Below the pieces are notes generated by a model. The model was not told where the DNA came from, made no database searches, and was given only the letters and a program-made list of their open reading frames with translations. This document shows, piece after piece, positions 1 through 23,962 of a stretch of 64,000 bases of DNA (the stretch's first letter is position 1; the number at the start of each line of letters is the position of its first letter). Source of the stretch: Karalla daura. Lineage: Eukaryota; Chordata; Actinopteri; Chaetodontiformes; Leiognathidae. Position numbers and translations under genes: made by a program. Location: contig CM055193.1 in NCBI GenBank assembly GCA_029224185.1, forward strand, positions 16,121,669 through 16,185,668, written 5' to 3'.

Positions 1-43
1 ACACACAGTGAGCCAGATCACACGCCCTGGCGCCCGCTCTCAC

Positions 44-11441
<11,398 letters not shown>

Positions 11442-12240
11442 CGCTGAGATGGTTGTTTCTTTTATACAAGTCGAAACCAGAAGAGATTTTTGTTTGTTTA
11501 GAGAGCAGAGGTTGCACAGACCCCTCCTTCAGAGACCGCAGAGACCAGCTGCACAAGCCAGAGCAACGACGCGGTGCAGGACTAGCTATCGGGCTAACTA
11601 AAGTTCATTCAGACTTCCTTGTTTTTCAGCACGTCTCTGCTTGCAGTTTTGTGCAAACCTCGCGTGCAAAAGCCACGTTTGGACCCGGCGCGAGCTGCCG
11701 CGAGTGTAAACTAAAGTCTGTCTCAGTTCTGGAGCATCTCCGAGCAGATGTGTTGACGGTGAGGTCCTGCACCCGCAGACACGGCTGAGCGCCTCTGCTG
11801 CTAAGCTAACAGGCTAGGCTAACTCAACGTTAGAGGAGGTTGTGCACTTCTCGACGAGGCCCTTCCGCGTTAGCTGCACAGACTTCAAAACATTTTAATT
11901 GCGGGATTAAAAGCCCTACTCTCTGTGAGCAGAGTGTGATTCGTGCTGACCGGAAGAGTAGGGGTGAACTGTTTGTGTCCAGGCGGGGACAGAAACCTCC
12001 TCCTTCTTCTTCTTCTTCTCGTTCCTCTTGTTCTCCAGTCCTTTTCTTTTGACAAGAGGAGCGAGCGTGGTCCGCTAACTGTGTGTTTGGTTCGGCCCAG
12101 CAGCCAATCAGAGCCCGCGTTACATTCAAAGTCTTCCGGAAATATTGATGTTAACAATGTCAATGTGACCCCGTGATGCGTTTACGGGTTTTCCCATATT
12201 CGTCACTGTGAGGCAATCAAACGGTACCGAGAAACAAACG
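11442..12240 (-). promoter_or_regulatory. acss2: acss2 5' UTR and CpG-rich promoter-like region
   Basis: Sequence directly upstream of the acss2 start codon. It is richer in CG dinucleotides than the flanks, especially 11560-11770 and 12060-12120. An inverted CCAAT box (gccaatcag on the plus strand) lies near 12101, a usual NF-Y-type site for TATA-less vertebrate promoters. No TATA box stands out. The transcription start cannot be fixed from sequence alone. Confidence 0.5.
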
Positions 12241-14041
12241 AAAACGTCGGGTTGCTCAAACGCAATACGACTAACGTAAAATATAATTTCACCGTGATGT
12301 ATTGTGCTGTAATATCGGAATATTCAATAACTCACACAGAATTTCAATTTCGTTTTTGATGCTATCTTTGTAAATGTACCATCTTCAGTTTTGCACACTA
12401 ATTTTTACACCCTTTTCTCACAACAGTTAGTACCTGTTTTACAGTGTGTCGTCTTTCTTTCCCACCTATAGAGCACGTATTTCGTATTTTGCACCCCAGC
12501 AGTGACTATTAGCTGTTCTTCATGGATAATTTATGCTATTGCCCTGTAAAAACTGTGTTTTTTCTAACTTCTGATGACTTTTGCCCTGATCCTAAGTATA
12601 TCATTGTCCCTATAGTTCAGAGACTGTTCCGAAGACTGCTCCTATCGTACTATAGAGACATCCGTCGGAGCAATTTCTATCAAAACGTTGAGATAAATTT
12701 GCACCTATTCTTTAACCTGGCTGCAGCACTCCTGTTCTGGTACTATGTAAAGCTAGGCTGAATATTAAAGCACTAGAAACGTTTGTTCGACATGCTACAT
12801 CTTTAAATTATAATACAGCATATTCATCATTTTACAGCACTGAGTGATGTGATGGCCAAATGTAACTTTTATTAGAGTAATTAAGTTTCTATGTACCTCA
12901 TATGGGTGCCTGAAAACAGGTAAACTCTATATGTGGAAAGAAATTAGGGTTTTTGTTTGTTTTTGTTTACTGTTATTCTTACTGTTATTATAGTGTACAT
13001 TACACATGTGTTTATAACTCTGCCATGCACGTCGAGTTGTATGCTTGCTTGTTGTCTCATATTACATCCAGATGCCAGAAACTTTTCGTTGCACAATGAG
13101 GATGAAAACATTTGAAGATCTGAAAATTTTAACTGTTCAGCAGTTTGTTGTGCCAGTCAGCAGGTGGCGACAATATGGAGCTTCAGAGGATTTGGTGGAC
13201 TGAAATATAATGGTCAACTTAAATATAATATACCATAATCCAACAAAACACAAATGACCAACAATTTAAAATCAAATTGTGTACTGCTCCAAATAGTACA
13301 AGGGATAGGGATAAACACTGAGATGAAGATTTTTAATGCCAATAACGTGTTACATGTTATATTCAATGTTATTGCCATTTAAACTGGATATGTTTTATAT
13401 GGCATTATACACGTTTGAGTCTACTTGTCACTACAATGATGGCCAGAAGGGCGACCCTGTTCTCTAGTGTTGTTGTTACATGTACATACATGTGTAAAAT
13501 GTACCAAAGGGGAAGACACTGAAACAATACTCCAGTTGGACTCTTTGTCTTTGGTCAGGGATTATGGTTATGGGGTGCCCTCCAGGCCTCTCCGATGTCA
13601 CAGTTTTAGACTGTCGATGGTCATAGGTCAACTGGAGGGCAGGGTCAAAGGATTGTGGGTAATTTATCACGACGGTTTTGTTAAAAAAAAAAACCCAGCA
13701 TATTGGCTCTCTAGCACCACCATGTGGTTCAGCGTTGCAATGAAATATCTGCTCAACAACTGGCTCATTTGGAGGACCCTTTTGACTTTAGCATTGACAG
13801 TTTTGTCTCAAAATCTTACTTTCCACTATGTTTTTAGAACTGTAACTTGTTTTATAATTTGTTTTTTAATGAATTCCAAAATATTCCTAAGTTTAATTCA
13901 GATAAACATGGACATCAGCGTTTCACCCCCCAACCTCAAAAGATAATTTCCGATTCACAATTTTGATAGGATGAGAGCTCAGATTTGATTAAAATAAATA
14001 AAAAATAAGCAGGCAGGCCAACGTTGACATGGAAATACTGT
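12241..14041. other. Intergenic, acss2 to mapre1 3' end
   Basis: AT-rich sequence with no recognised gene. Open frames at 12522-12761 (79 aa) and 13467-13946 (159 aa) on the plus strand show no known domain, no splice context and low-complexity hydrophobic composition, so I treat them as chance. Confidence 0.6.
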
Positions 14042-17000
14042 TTTATTGTCTGTACCAAACTTGACTGAAGAAAATCAGAGTTTACCAGAGTATAACAAAC
14101 ACATCAAAGTCCAGCAGAAACAGAGGGGAGAGAGGGTGGCACTGGGCCCACAGTGTACACGCTCCTCTGCACTGAATGCAGAAAGGGGAAAGCCTTTATT
14201 TCATTCTGCTCAGACATCTTCTGTTAACACACACACACACACACACCTGCATGATGCTTCAGGATATCAGCCAACCCAGAGCCCTCTAGATATGTGTAAA
14301 GTATAGATGCTGTATAAAACCCAAGCAGAATAGAATCTGATCGTAAACTGTTGAAAACAGCACAAATTAAGGTTTATTTGACATCATCTGCTTTAGCGAT
14401 TGTTGTAGATAGCTGTCGATTGTGAGTATGATGCAACAGTAGAAGAAGAGGAAATGTGAAATGCTCCAAAAACACTTGTTTGGCACATTCAGTATGTAAA
14501 CAGGTTCATTTGGAGAGGGCAACCGTGTCATGAGACCTTCTGAAAACTGCTGCCTGTGCACTCATTTCATTTGCAGGTGAGTGAATTTCGCATTTGTCCA
14601 TGTTTGGCATGGAGTCCAGACTTGTTTTGGAGTCGGGGTTGTGCTGAGACACATCTAGTTCCAAGCAACGATGCATCCTGTGTGCGAGTGAAAATGTGAA
14701 GATCTCACGGCAAAAGCTTGATATCAAACACCACGCGCAGTCCTTCTGTTCCATTTACAACAACAACACGTTTTACTACTATCATTAACCTAGACAGGAG
14801 TCAAGACACAAGAGCTGTAACAATTAGTCGATTAGCTGTCAACCGTCCATTCATCCTGAAGCATTTCCATAACCATTTGATATGAATCGCTCATAAGACA
14901 AGACGCTTCTTCAATGCTAGTATTTCCTGGTGTCTGACAACTTTGGAAAACATTGGTTGACGTTTTCAAACAACTAACCAATTAATTGACAACATAAACT
15001 GAAAACAATCCCTAGCTGGAGCCCACAACACTACTTCAAACTGATTCAGTGAAGCTGCAAAAACCCAGCGATTGTCAAAACCTTTCCTTAACCGCAAAAA
15101 AGAAAAAGAAGGAAAGCCTCGCGTTAAAGACGCCACTGGACGAGCAACCGGGGAAACGGACAGACTGCTGTGGAGTCGGAGGAGGGGAGGAGCTTACACT
15201 GGCACTGGGTTGAGTACAGAGGCCACTATGTAAAGGGGGGGGGGGGGCATCCACTCCCCCTTTGACATTGCATAACAAAAAGCACTTCTTCACTAAGGCT
15301 TGACGACACACACTCAACAGAACTGCTCAAAACGCCAAAAGCTGCTCCTCCGTCTTCACTTTCAGCCTCTCCTGCATCTCCAGCATGTGTGTGTGTGTGT
15401 GTGTGTGGAGGGGGGAGGTTAGGAGTATTTATACCTGTCCTCATCGTCTTGGCTTCAACCTAACAGCTACGAGGACGTCCTTCACAAAATAGTTAAAATG
15501 GGAGTGCAAATACAGTGAGCAGAGCTACTATGACCCAACTCACTAATGGATTTTCAGCTAAAGCTTAAGTAGCGCATTCGCCATTTTCGTCAGATTTGAT
15601 TTGAAATCAACTATCTCTTGGTTTTAGCCAGACATGCCATTCTAGGACCTTTGCATCTGCGAAACTGTCATTTCCTCAACGATATCATTGAGAAAATTGG
15701 CTGTGAAGGTCTCCATAGTAGTCTTCTTTAGTTAGGGAAGCTGTGCTTAAAATACCTTGTTAGCCATTTTGGTCTTGTTTTCAGTAGGCTTTCTTTGCAC
15801 AAACTTAACATGGATCCTGATGGGAAGGAGCATTTTGGGAAACATTGCACATCCTTTTCTCCAACATTATTGTGTTGCCTCTAGACCTCCACACAGTAGG
15901 TTTCAAAGGAAAGGATTGACTCACACTTAAGCCCTTCACAAAGCGCACCAGGTTTAGGGCCAGCAATATGTGATTGAGACCAACTAAAATAAAATTGGGT
16001 TTCAAATTTGGTCAATTGACATCTTCAGACACAATTTCAAGTCTGCTTTCACGAGTCAGCGATTGAAACTAAGAGGTGACTAAGCTGGACAAAATCTAAC
16101 CAGCTGACTCATCTGTCTACATCGTTTACTGTATTGCCCAGAAACTGGTTCTTAGAGAGTCAAACAGGCTGCATGTCAAACTGCATCTCTCACACATCTG
16201 ATTTGAAATCTGGAGTGCCGGAAAGAAGCAGAGGCAAGACAGAAGAAAAAAGTGCACCATCCAAACAAGCTCGACTGTGCTGAGAAACAAACTCGTCTAT
16301 TCAAACCAAGGTCTTTGGAGATACTACAAAATGATACATTCTGAAAAAAAGTCAGATTTGGAAATAATTTCTGGAGGGTTAAAGAAGAGTAATCTTATAC
16401 TTGTGGTCATACTGAAGGCAACTACCAGAAAATACAAAAAGATAACAGCCAGGCACCCTCTTGATTTTGTGCAACATTCAGCCCTTCTACTCGTGGCAGT
16501 GTTAGTTCAAGGCGTGCAGGCTCTGCTGACTATCAGATCACACGGCTGCAACATTTCAACACCGAATATCTGCATGCTGGAGTCACCGACACGGAGCCGC
16601 TCCGTCAGCTCATCTACAGAGACTCCAGAAAGCAGCCCCAAGCCGACAGATCTTTAATCAAATCTTTAGATCACATTTTATAAGGCTGCAGACCTACATG
16701 CAAGGAAGTAGAAGACACATCATTCACCAGAAATCCATGAATCATATCTACGATTAGAAGCTTGCGTTTGCTTTAGGAGCGTTTGATGGAAGACCGGTTG
16801 TCTGCCGCACCCTGACACATTTGAGCTTTTTCCAAAATATCTCCAATGTAGTTTATTTTTCAGAACACAAAAAACAGTACAGACATTTGACCCCCTACAC
16901 AGCAAAGACTTACATTAAAGTAAAAATCAAACAATGCAATGTGTTGTATATGAATAAGGCCATTGATAAATCTGTGAAATTCCAATAAAAACAATTCGGA

Positions 17001-18736
17001 ATCAAAGACTACCATGCTGCTTCAATTTAGGTACAAATATGTCAAAAATGACTTTTTTTCTTTTTTTTTTTACAAGGTACAGTGGAAGATGTGGTCTCAA
17101 ATTAGATCTACAACATACATTAGTATTAAAATTGGTCAATCAGGAAGAGGAAAGTCAAACAAAAAAGGTGGAAGTACACCCATCTTGCATTGTCAAGAGA
17201 ACGGCCTCCACTGTGGTAGGAACCGACCGTCCAACACCACGTCTGAACAGCTCGAAGGAAACACTAAATCCAAGCGTTAGTAATCGGAGCGGGGGACTCG
17301 TCGAGCCGCCCGACAAAGTGCACGAGCGAGTGCCGGTGCTGTGAACGCGCTGCTCAGCCATCCCAGAGCGGCCAGAGTCTGGAGCTCCTGTCACTGGGGG
17401 CTGATTAAGGGCCACTGGTAGAAAAAGACAGTGCATGTGCCTTAAAACAGACGCTTTAACTGGACAAAAGCTACAAATGAGAAAAACGTCGCACTAGATG
17501 GTTGGCATGTTCGTCACATCTCAACATGGACGAGAAGCGGAGGCTACTTTTCTCCTGGAATAATATTTGTACACGGAGGAGGTGTGAGACGTGAGCAACA
17601 TAACTGCATCGGTGGAAAGGTGAGAGAGGTGGGGAGGGAAAAAAAAAAAACGACTGAACCCACTCTGTGCTACAGGTACCCAACAAAAAAGATTCATGAG
17701 GGGGAAATGAGGGGGGGGGAAGTGTGGGGAGGCGGCCATGCGATAAAACAGTAATGTGACAGCTCAACAGCACGCAATCAGATGGAGGAAATTAGTCACA
17801 GGTGGAAAAAGGCCAAGAGGAGAGAGGATTACGCAGCTGCCTTGTCCCAGACTAAACCCTGAGCCCTTCAGTGTCAACAAGGCTGCTTTTCACACTTTTC
17901 AGTTTGGTAAAAAAAAAAAAACAAACATGAGCTACGCACGAAACGATGACACCTCTGAGAGGTTCTCACCTTTTCAGAAGCACCGTTTGTGTCTAGCCTG
18001 GCTGAGATTACAGCCGGCGCAGGAGAGCACGAGACGCACCGCCGGTTCGGTTGTTCTAGATGGGGAACGCGCGTTTCTTTTCTCTGAACATGCATCTTCC
18101 TCCCCATGATTCCACTATGCTGCGAACCGGAGAGGCACAAGAGCGGCGGCGGTGTCCTCGGACAGAGACCAGACGATGGGGGTTAGTGTGGGACAAAGCG
18201 ACCGGGAGGACGGACAGCTGCGTCTTCAGAGGAGGTTCTTCATGTTTGATTTGTTTTCGACTCGTTTCTTACGACACGTACGACCATGCACACGCACGCA
18301 CACACAGACACACAAACTCGAGCACGCACAGAACATCAGTCCAGTACAAGAAAGCAGACGCACTGCTTCATCTGGGTCTCGTATTGTGAAAGACGGGGCT
18401 ACGGGTGAGAGGGATTCTTGCAGACTGACGGGTACGTGGGAAGAGGAGGCAGTGACCGAGGCTCTGATTACTGGTTTAACATGACTCTAGGAGGAGGGAG
18501 CTGAGGGCTACAGGAGGAAGTCCGGCAGGGATTTGGAAGGAGAGGGAGGGATGGGAGGGTGTGAGAGAGGGTGGGTGGGTGTGTGTGTGTGTGTGTGGGG
18601 TTGGGGGAAGGGGGTCGAGATCAGGTTTGGTGTCTGGTGGATATAAGACCAGACAGCTGTCCTGGTTGGTGGAGGGATCTCTAGGTGGGTTCCTAGACCA
18701 GGGCACTGAAGCGCAGAGGTGCCGCAGTTCCGATTC
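14042..18736 (-). other. mapre1: mapre1 3' UTR region (end uncertain)
   Basis: Non-coding sequence after the mapre1 stop codon. Minus-strand AATAAA signals lie at 16852-16857 and 14042-14047, with others near 14190 and 14372. The first would give a 3' UTR of about 1.9 kb, followed by a TGTGTC-containing downstream stretch; the second about 4.7 kb. Which is used cannot be told from sequence. No coding feature was recognised within. Confidence 0.45.
16852..16857 (-). terminator. mapre1: Candidate mapre1 polyadenylation signal
   Basis: AATAAA on the minus strand 1.9 kb after the mapre1 stop, with a TG-containing stretch downstream. A distal alternative is at 14042-14047. Confidence 0.35.
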
Positions 18737-21700
18737 TTAAAACTCCTCCTGGTCCTCAGCGCCGGGGATCTCGAAACCCTCCTGGAGGGAAAAAGAAAGA
18801 GAGGGGGTGAATAAACATGCTCATTTAGACTGATGCACCAGGCTTCGAGTGCCTTTGCAACTAGACAGAATAATGACTCCCCATGACTGCATACTGTATT
18901 TACATGTAGTCATGAAGCTTTGAGGCTTTCATAGTGGGAGGGGGGGGGCATTCAAACACTGTACTGTACCATTGTTGAAAGAAATATGAACATGGTTAAA
19001 GCCCAAGTTACAACACCTCATTATCAGATTTCCTCTGACCAGGTTTAAAGAGCACTTCACTGGCTCAATGAGACAAAATTTTGAGTGTTACAATTCCTCA
19101 TTCATGAAGATGTGCCCAGGCTGCCATTTCTCCTTCTAGGTCATTTAAGAAATTAAGTAATTTTCTCGGTTCAGAAAGCTAGAGAGAATTTGCAGTGAAG
19201 CAAAAGAACAGTGGCATCACTCTGAAACGTCTCTCCACCGAGCAGATGCTGATGCCTTGAAACGTGATTGGCAGAGGACAAGGCGAAGGAGTGCATCGCA
19301 TGGTGCGAGCTGAGACCTCGGTTACAGGATTGATGCTATAACATGTTGGTAGTTTCACTTTACCAGCTCAGACAAGGGACAAAAACCTGAAACAATTCTG
19401 CTTCTTCTTGAATGTTTTGAAGTTTATTCTCCATGCTGACTCGAGCTTTTTGCAGATTCAAGTGCATGCGTGCCGTGAGCATCTCTTTTCATTCTTATTC
19501 TTGCTTAATGAGTCATTAATTGACATCCGGACAGAGATTACATAGTCATTTAAAACCGACTAAAGTTTGCTATTAAAATCAGCTACACAAGCACCTTGCA
19601 GTCGTTGACAGGTTTGCTGGAAAACGCTCTGCAACGTGGATTTAACAGGAATTTCTCGTGTTCACTGCAGAAGAAGAAGTGCTGAGGAAGACTTCTGGCA
19701 TCGCTGAATGAGCTGCATGCCATTCCTCTGCAGGAATTTACAAAGGCATCGCCAGTTGTTTCACAGCAGAGCCAATGAGCCTGAATCTGGTACTGAACAC
19801 ATGATACACAATGTGCAGAGGGCATTTTCAAGAGAAGGGCCAGCGAGGATTTGGGAAACGTCAGCTAACCACAACAGTTTCCCAGCTCGTTTGCATGTGA
19901 CTGAAGACTATTCTTTAAAGAAAAAAAAGGCCTCAAAATATCAAATTTCACCTCTCAAAAGACCCATTTTCTAGTTACTGAGAGACCAACTTGAGATGGG
20001 AGGGCTGTCAGTGTGGGTGGATCCATATGTGAGTAACTGTGGCTTCAGGGCGGTGTGTGCGTGTGTGTGTTGAACAGAATACAGTGTGTGCCTTCATGCT
20101 AATGCAGAAACATGTCAGCCAACTACTGCGTGACTCACTGATTCGTTTTCAATAGCTTTTGGACAACAATGAGGCTCTTATGGAAGGACAAGATCATGCT
20201 GGAGCGCGCACACATGCACGCGCACACACGCGCACACACACGGTCGCTGAAACTCACGTCTGTGGCGTAGAGGATGTTGATGATCCTCTGCAGTGTGGCG
20301 TTGATTTCTTGTTCCTGTTCGTTTTCCTGGCAGATCAGCTCGATGTTCCGCAGCTTGCCAAAATAAAAGTCTCTTTCCTTCTCCATGTCCTGGATGGTCG
20401 ATTTCAGAATCTCCAGCTGTGGAGCAGGAATCGAAGAGCAACCGGTATGTGTTAATATTTGAATACATTTGCTTATTGTGAATAAGCTCTACCCCCAACT
20501 CTCTCTCTCTCTCCATATAGTGACTTGCAGGATTGTTTCAGTGGCGTGTCCTGACCTCATTTAGGAGCTCCGTCCTCTCCTCGTCAGCTCCTCCCGTTCC
20601 TGGCCTCCTGGCCACGTTGGACAGCTTTGGTGCTACCTTGGCGACGGGTGGCCGGGCAGGAGCTACAGAGGAGAAGAACAAACGGCACTCTCAAGGACAG
20701 AACCAGCGAGCGTTTCTCGTCCCCGTCCGGGACTCATTGTGAACTGGCCTGGCCAGACTAGGCAGGACTCGGACCTTGACTCAGGGCCTTTTTGGGGGGT
20801 TTGCTGAGAGCTGAGGCGGCGGCGGCAGGCGTGGGCATGGCTTCCTGGCCTTGTCTCGCCTCCACCGGGTCGTACTCCCTCCCGTCGTAGTTGGCGTCGA
20901 AGAACTTCTTAAACCACTGGACGAACTCAAAGTTGTCCTGGAACTTCCCCTTCACCAGTTTGTCTACTGGAATGATCTGGAAGAGAAAAAGAGAGACTGA
21001 GACTGGCACTTTGGACAGGTGGACACCTGGAGGCCTCAGGCCACCTCAGCTTTCATTTTACGGTCTGGATTTACAGTCAGACGATTTGAATCCAGCTCGG
21101 ATCGAGTGCCTTTCTGCGCACAGTTTGCATATTCTCTTCATCTCAGTGCACAGTCCAAAATCCGTGCATGTTTAGGCTGATGGAGACTCTAAATGGCCCC
21201 CAAGTGAGGGCCGGCAGACCCCTGTGACTGTTAAAGTACAAAGTAGGTAAGATGACCGATTCATTTAGGCAAAAAGTGCAATGATCTGCTTTTCTCCAGC
21301 TTTTAACACCATGCATTTTGATATTCCAGGTCAAATTCAACATTTAGCCATAAATGAATATGGTGAACATGTTAATTAGCATTTCGTCACCTTTACATCC
21401 AGCCAAAGAAAAGCGATAGACTCACTATCTCAGCTAAAAGATTGCCAGTTAAAAATGGATAAAAAAATCATTTTAACAGAAACGTGTAAAGGTGCAACGG
21501 TGCCTTTGACAGCCACTCCACGTGCCGAGGGGCAGGAAGTATGTGATGTCAGTCCTTAAGCAGCGGCACACACAGCAAACATGAAGCCCCGGTGTGAGAG
21601 AGACGGTAAACCAGCAAACAAAAAGGCTCTGCAGTAAAGCCCGGTACTGAGCAGTGAGGAGGAGGGGGGGGGGGGCAGCTCCCATCATCCAACAATACAC

Positions 21701-23962
21701 ACTCATTCACAAAGCATGAATGAGGGGCAAAGTCCACGCTGCAAACACAATGGAGCGCCGGGGCTGCGGACACACCGATGGGCTGCACTCTGTCAAATGA
21801 CTGGCACCGATCCGCTGATGGTCGGTTTAAAGCTAATGGACCACAGGAAGGAAGCTGACCATGAATTAATTATTATGATGCTGTTGTGTGTCCAGGACAA
21901 ATGATGGCATGACTAAGCTGGATCTGCCAAGCCCTGGATGGTCTGGGGCATTTTAGCAGACCGGGTCCACATCTTAAGTAAACTACGAAAAGACTCCAAC
22001 AGATTGCTTATAAAAAAAAAAAAGGCACCGAATTCTTCCTAAATCCCATCCTTTACGACGCATTTGCAGACCACGCAGTGAGTGAATTCAATTTTAACGA
22101 CAATAGTCAAATGGCACGTCGATCAGAAATCACAGGCCCGTTCACACACAATGAAAACACCCCTGGAACAGCTGGACTGCAACACAGCGTCAGGAGAGAT
22201 CACTCATGATAATAACACACACAAAACCATTACCCAATCCTATCCCGCCACTAAGCGGTCCAAATCACATGTCGACCTATCCATTCTGGGCGGTGTGAAT
22301 ATCGTCTCGGGGGTGACGGACGAGCCGACACACTGCTGGGAGAACGCGTTCAGCGGAGGTCAGGCAGTTGAAAAGACTGCTGACGCAACATCTTCACGAC
22401 CGCCTCTGTTCGGCCAAAGCAGACCAGGTGATCGGGCCCGGGGACCAGAGCGGCGCTCACTGCCCCAGTGACCCAGTCTCTGGCACCAAAACTGCCCCGA
22501 AGGAACAATAAAGTTCCTATTCGTCAGGTCGTAAAGGGTTAAGAGTAATCTGCGGCAAGTGGCGGCGAGCACTGAGTCCGGGACAGTGAGTGATACTGGC
22601 AGCTGTTCCTGCTGCCGCCCCGCATGAAAAGCTGTTTATTCCGGGAATTCATACTATTTTTGTCCCACTAATTTGACTATTTGTCTACCTATTCAGGGCG
22701 CGTTTCACTAGGATTCAGTCAAACAACGAATCCCATCGCATTTCCACAAAACCTGTACACCATGTTATTGGAAGCTGGTGTGTGCCGTGACTTACTTTGT
22801 CCACTCCCATCTTTTTGAACGAGACTTGCAGTAGCTTGAAGTTGTGGATGTATTCGTGCTCCAGCTTGGCACCGAATTTCACTTTCTTCAGAGGCACAGA
22901 GTTGGGGAACAGCATGTCCATAAACTGGCAGTAGGCAGCACCTGAAACAAACAAAACAAACAAGACATTAGAAATCGCTTAACATCTACATGCCTCTATC
23001 AAAATGAGTAGGTGCGCAATTAATGGAGGCTTCCTTCCTTCCCTTTACTCATCTCCTTCAGCTACCACCTCTTGACTAGTACTTATGTACATGGCTGCAC
23101 TCCAAGTAGCATTTAATGTTGCGCTGTGCTCTTTTATGATGCAGCTTAAATGCTATTCTCTTATGCAGGAGACTGAATGACTAGATAAAAAAAAAACTAA
23201 ATACAATAGCCAATATCTACTGGGAAAATCCTTCTACTATACTGAGGATTTGAACCATAACCTATAACAGACTGTATAGTAATTTAGTGCTATACTGATA
23301 CCATTACAGCGCAATACTGCCAGTAATGCCGATTCATCTAATATTAGAATATGAAATGCAACATAAAAAACGACTAACAAACAGCCACTGGGGTTTAAGT
23401 TTTTATATCAAGCACTGAGAGAGATGCTACACCCCTGGAGCGTGCATAGTGGGTGGCACTTAACAAAAAAAAAATTGGACCGAGATTGGTATAAAAGCAG
23501 AGGATGAAAACCCAGCTGACTAAATACGGGATGAAAGCAAACAATGCTGTCACGCGCTGTTCTGACACGCCTGCTAATTACACACAGGCAAATTTTGAGT
23601 TTCCAACATGGAGGCAAATATGAGGCGATCCTCACCAGTGTCACACAAGCATGTGCAGGCAGATGGGTGTGAAAACAGGAGTTAGGGATATTAGTCGTTC
23701 ATAAGCTTTTAGAACCGCTGGCCAACAATGGTCATCAACTTCAGCTTACTCAGCATCAGTGGCAGGCAGCCAGCCAGCCAGCGGCTCCATAATGACAGCA
23801 CAGACATGTTCATGCTATTCACTCTGGTGCAGGTTTCTCACCTGAACACAACATTTCTATCTTGGTCAGGTTGATCTGTAGGGCCTCGTTGATCCAGACC
23901 AACATATCATGACGACTCAAGTTGTCGCTGGTCACTGAGGTCGAGTACACGTTCACAGCCAT
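18737..23962 (-). CDS. mapre1: EB1, microtubule plus-end tracking protein
   Basis: Complete CDS, six coding exons: 23842-23962, 22796-22941, 20775-20976, 20556-20662, 20258-20416, 18737-18781 (780 nt with TAA stop, 259 aa). EB1 autonomously tracks growing microtubule plus ends and recruits SxIP and CAP-Gly partners. The N-terminal CH domain (about residues 1-130) begins MAVNVYSTSVTSDNLSRHDM and holds GAAYCQFMDMLFP and QWFKKFFDANYDG. A Pro/Ala/Lys linker follows. The coiled coil and EB-homology domain (about 190-248) have KERDFYFGKLRNIELICQE, the SxIP pocket region. The tail ends GAEDQEEF, so the terminal residue is Phe where mammalian EB1 has Tyr. The coding start exon begins at 23972 with 10 nt of 5' UTR. 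A non-coding first exon lies near 26031. Identity with vertebrate EB1 is near complete across the CH and EBH domains, so the call is secure. Confidence 0.98.
21085..21215 (+). repeat. Teleost interspersed repeat fragment
   Basis: The stretch containing tttgcatattctc, cacagtccaaaa, catgtttaggctgatgg and gactctaaatggcccc matches, from memory, a very common fish interspersed repeat. Related copies lie at 32925-33127 and 49008-49225. The element class is not certain. Confidence 0.55.

Noticed and set aside
13467..13946. 159-codon plus-strand ORF between acss2 and mapre1
   Set aside because: Hydrophobic, low-complexity, no domain, no transcript signals; treated as chance.
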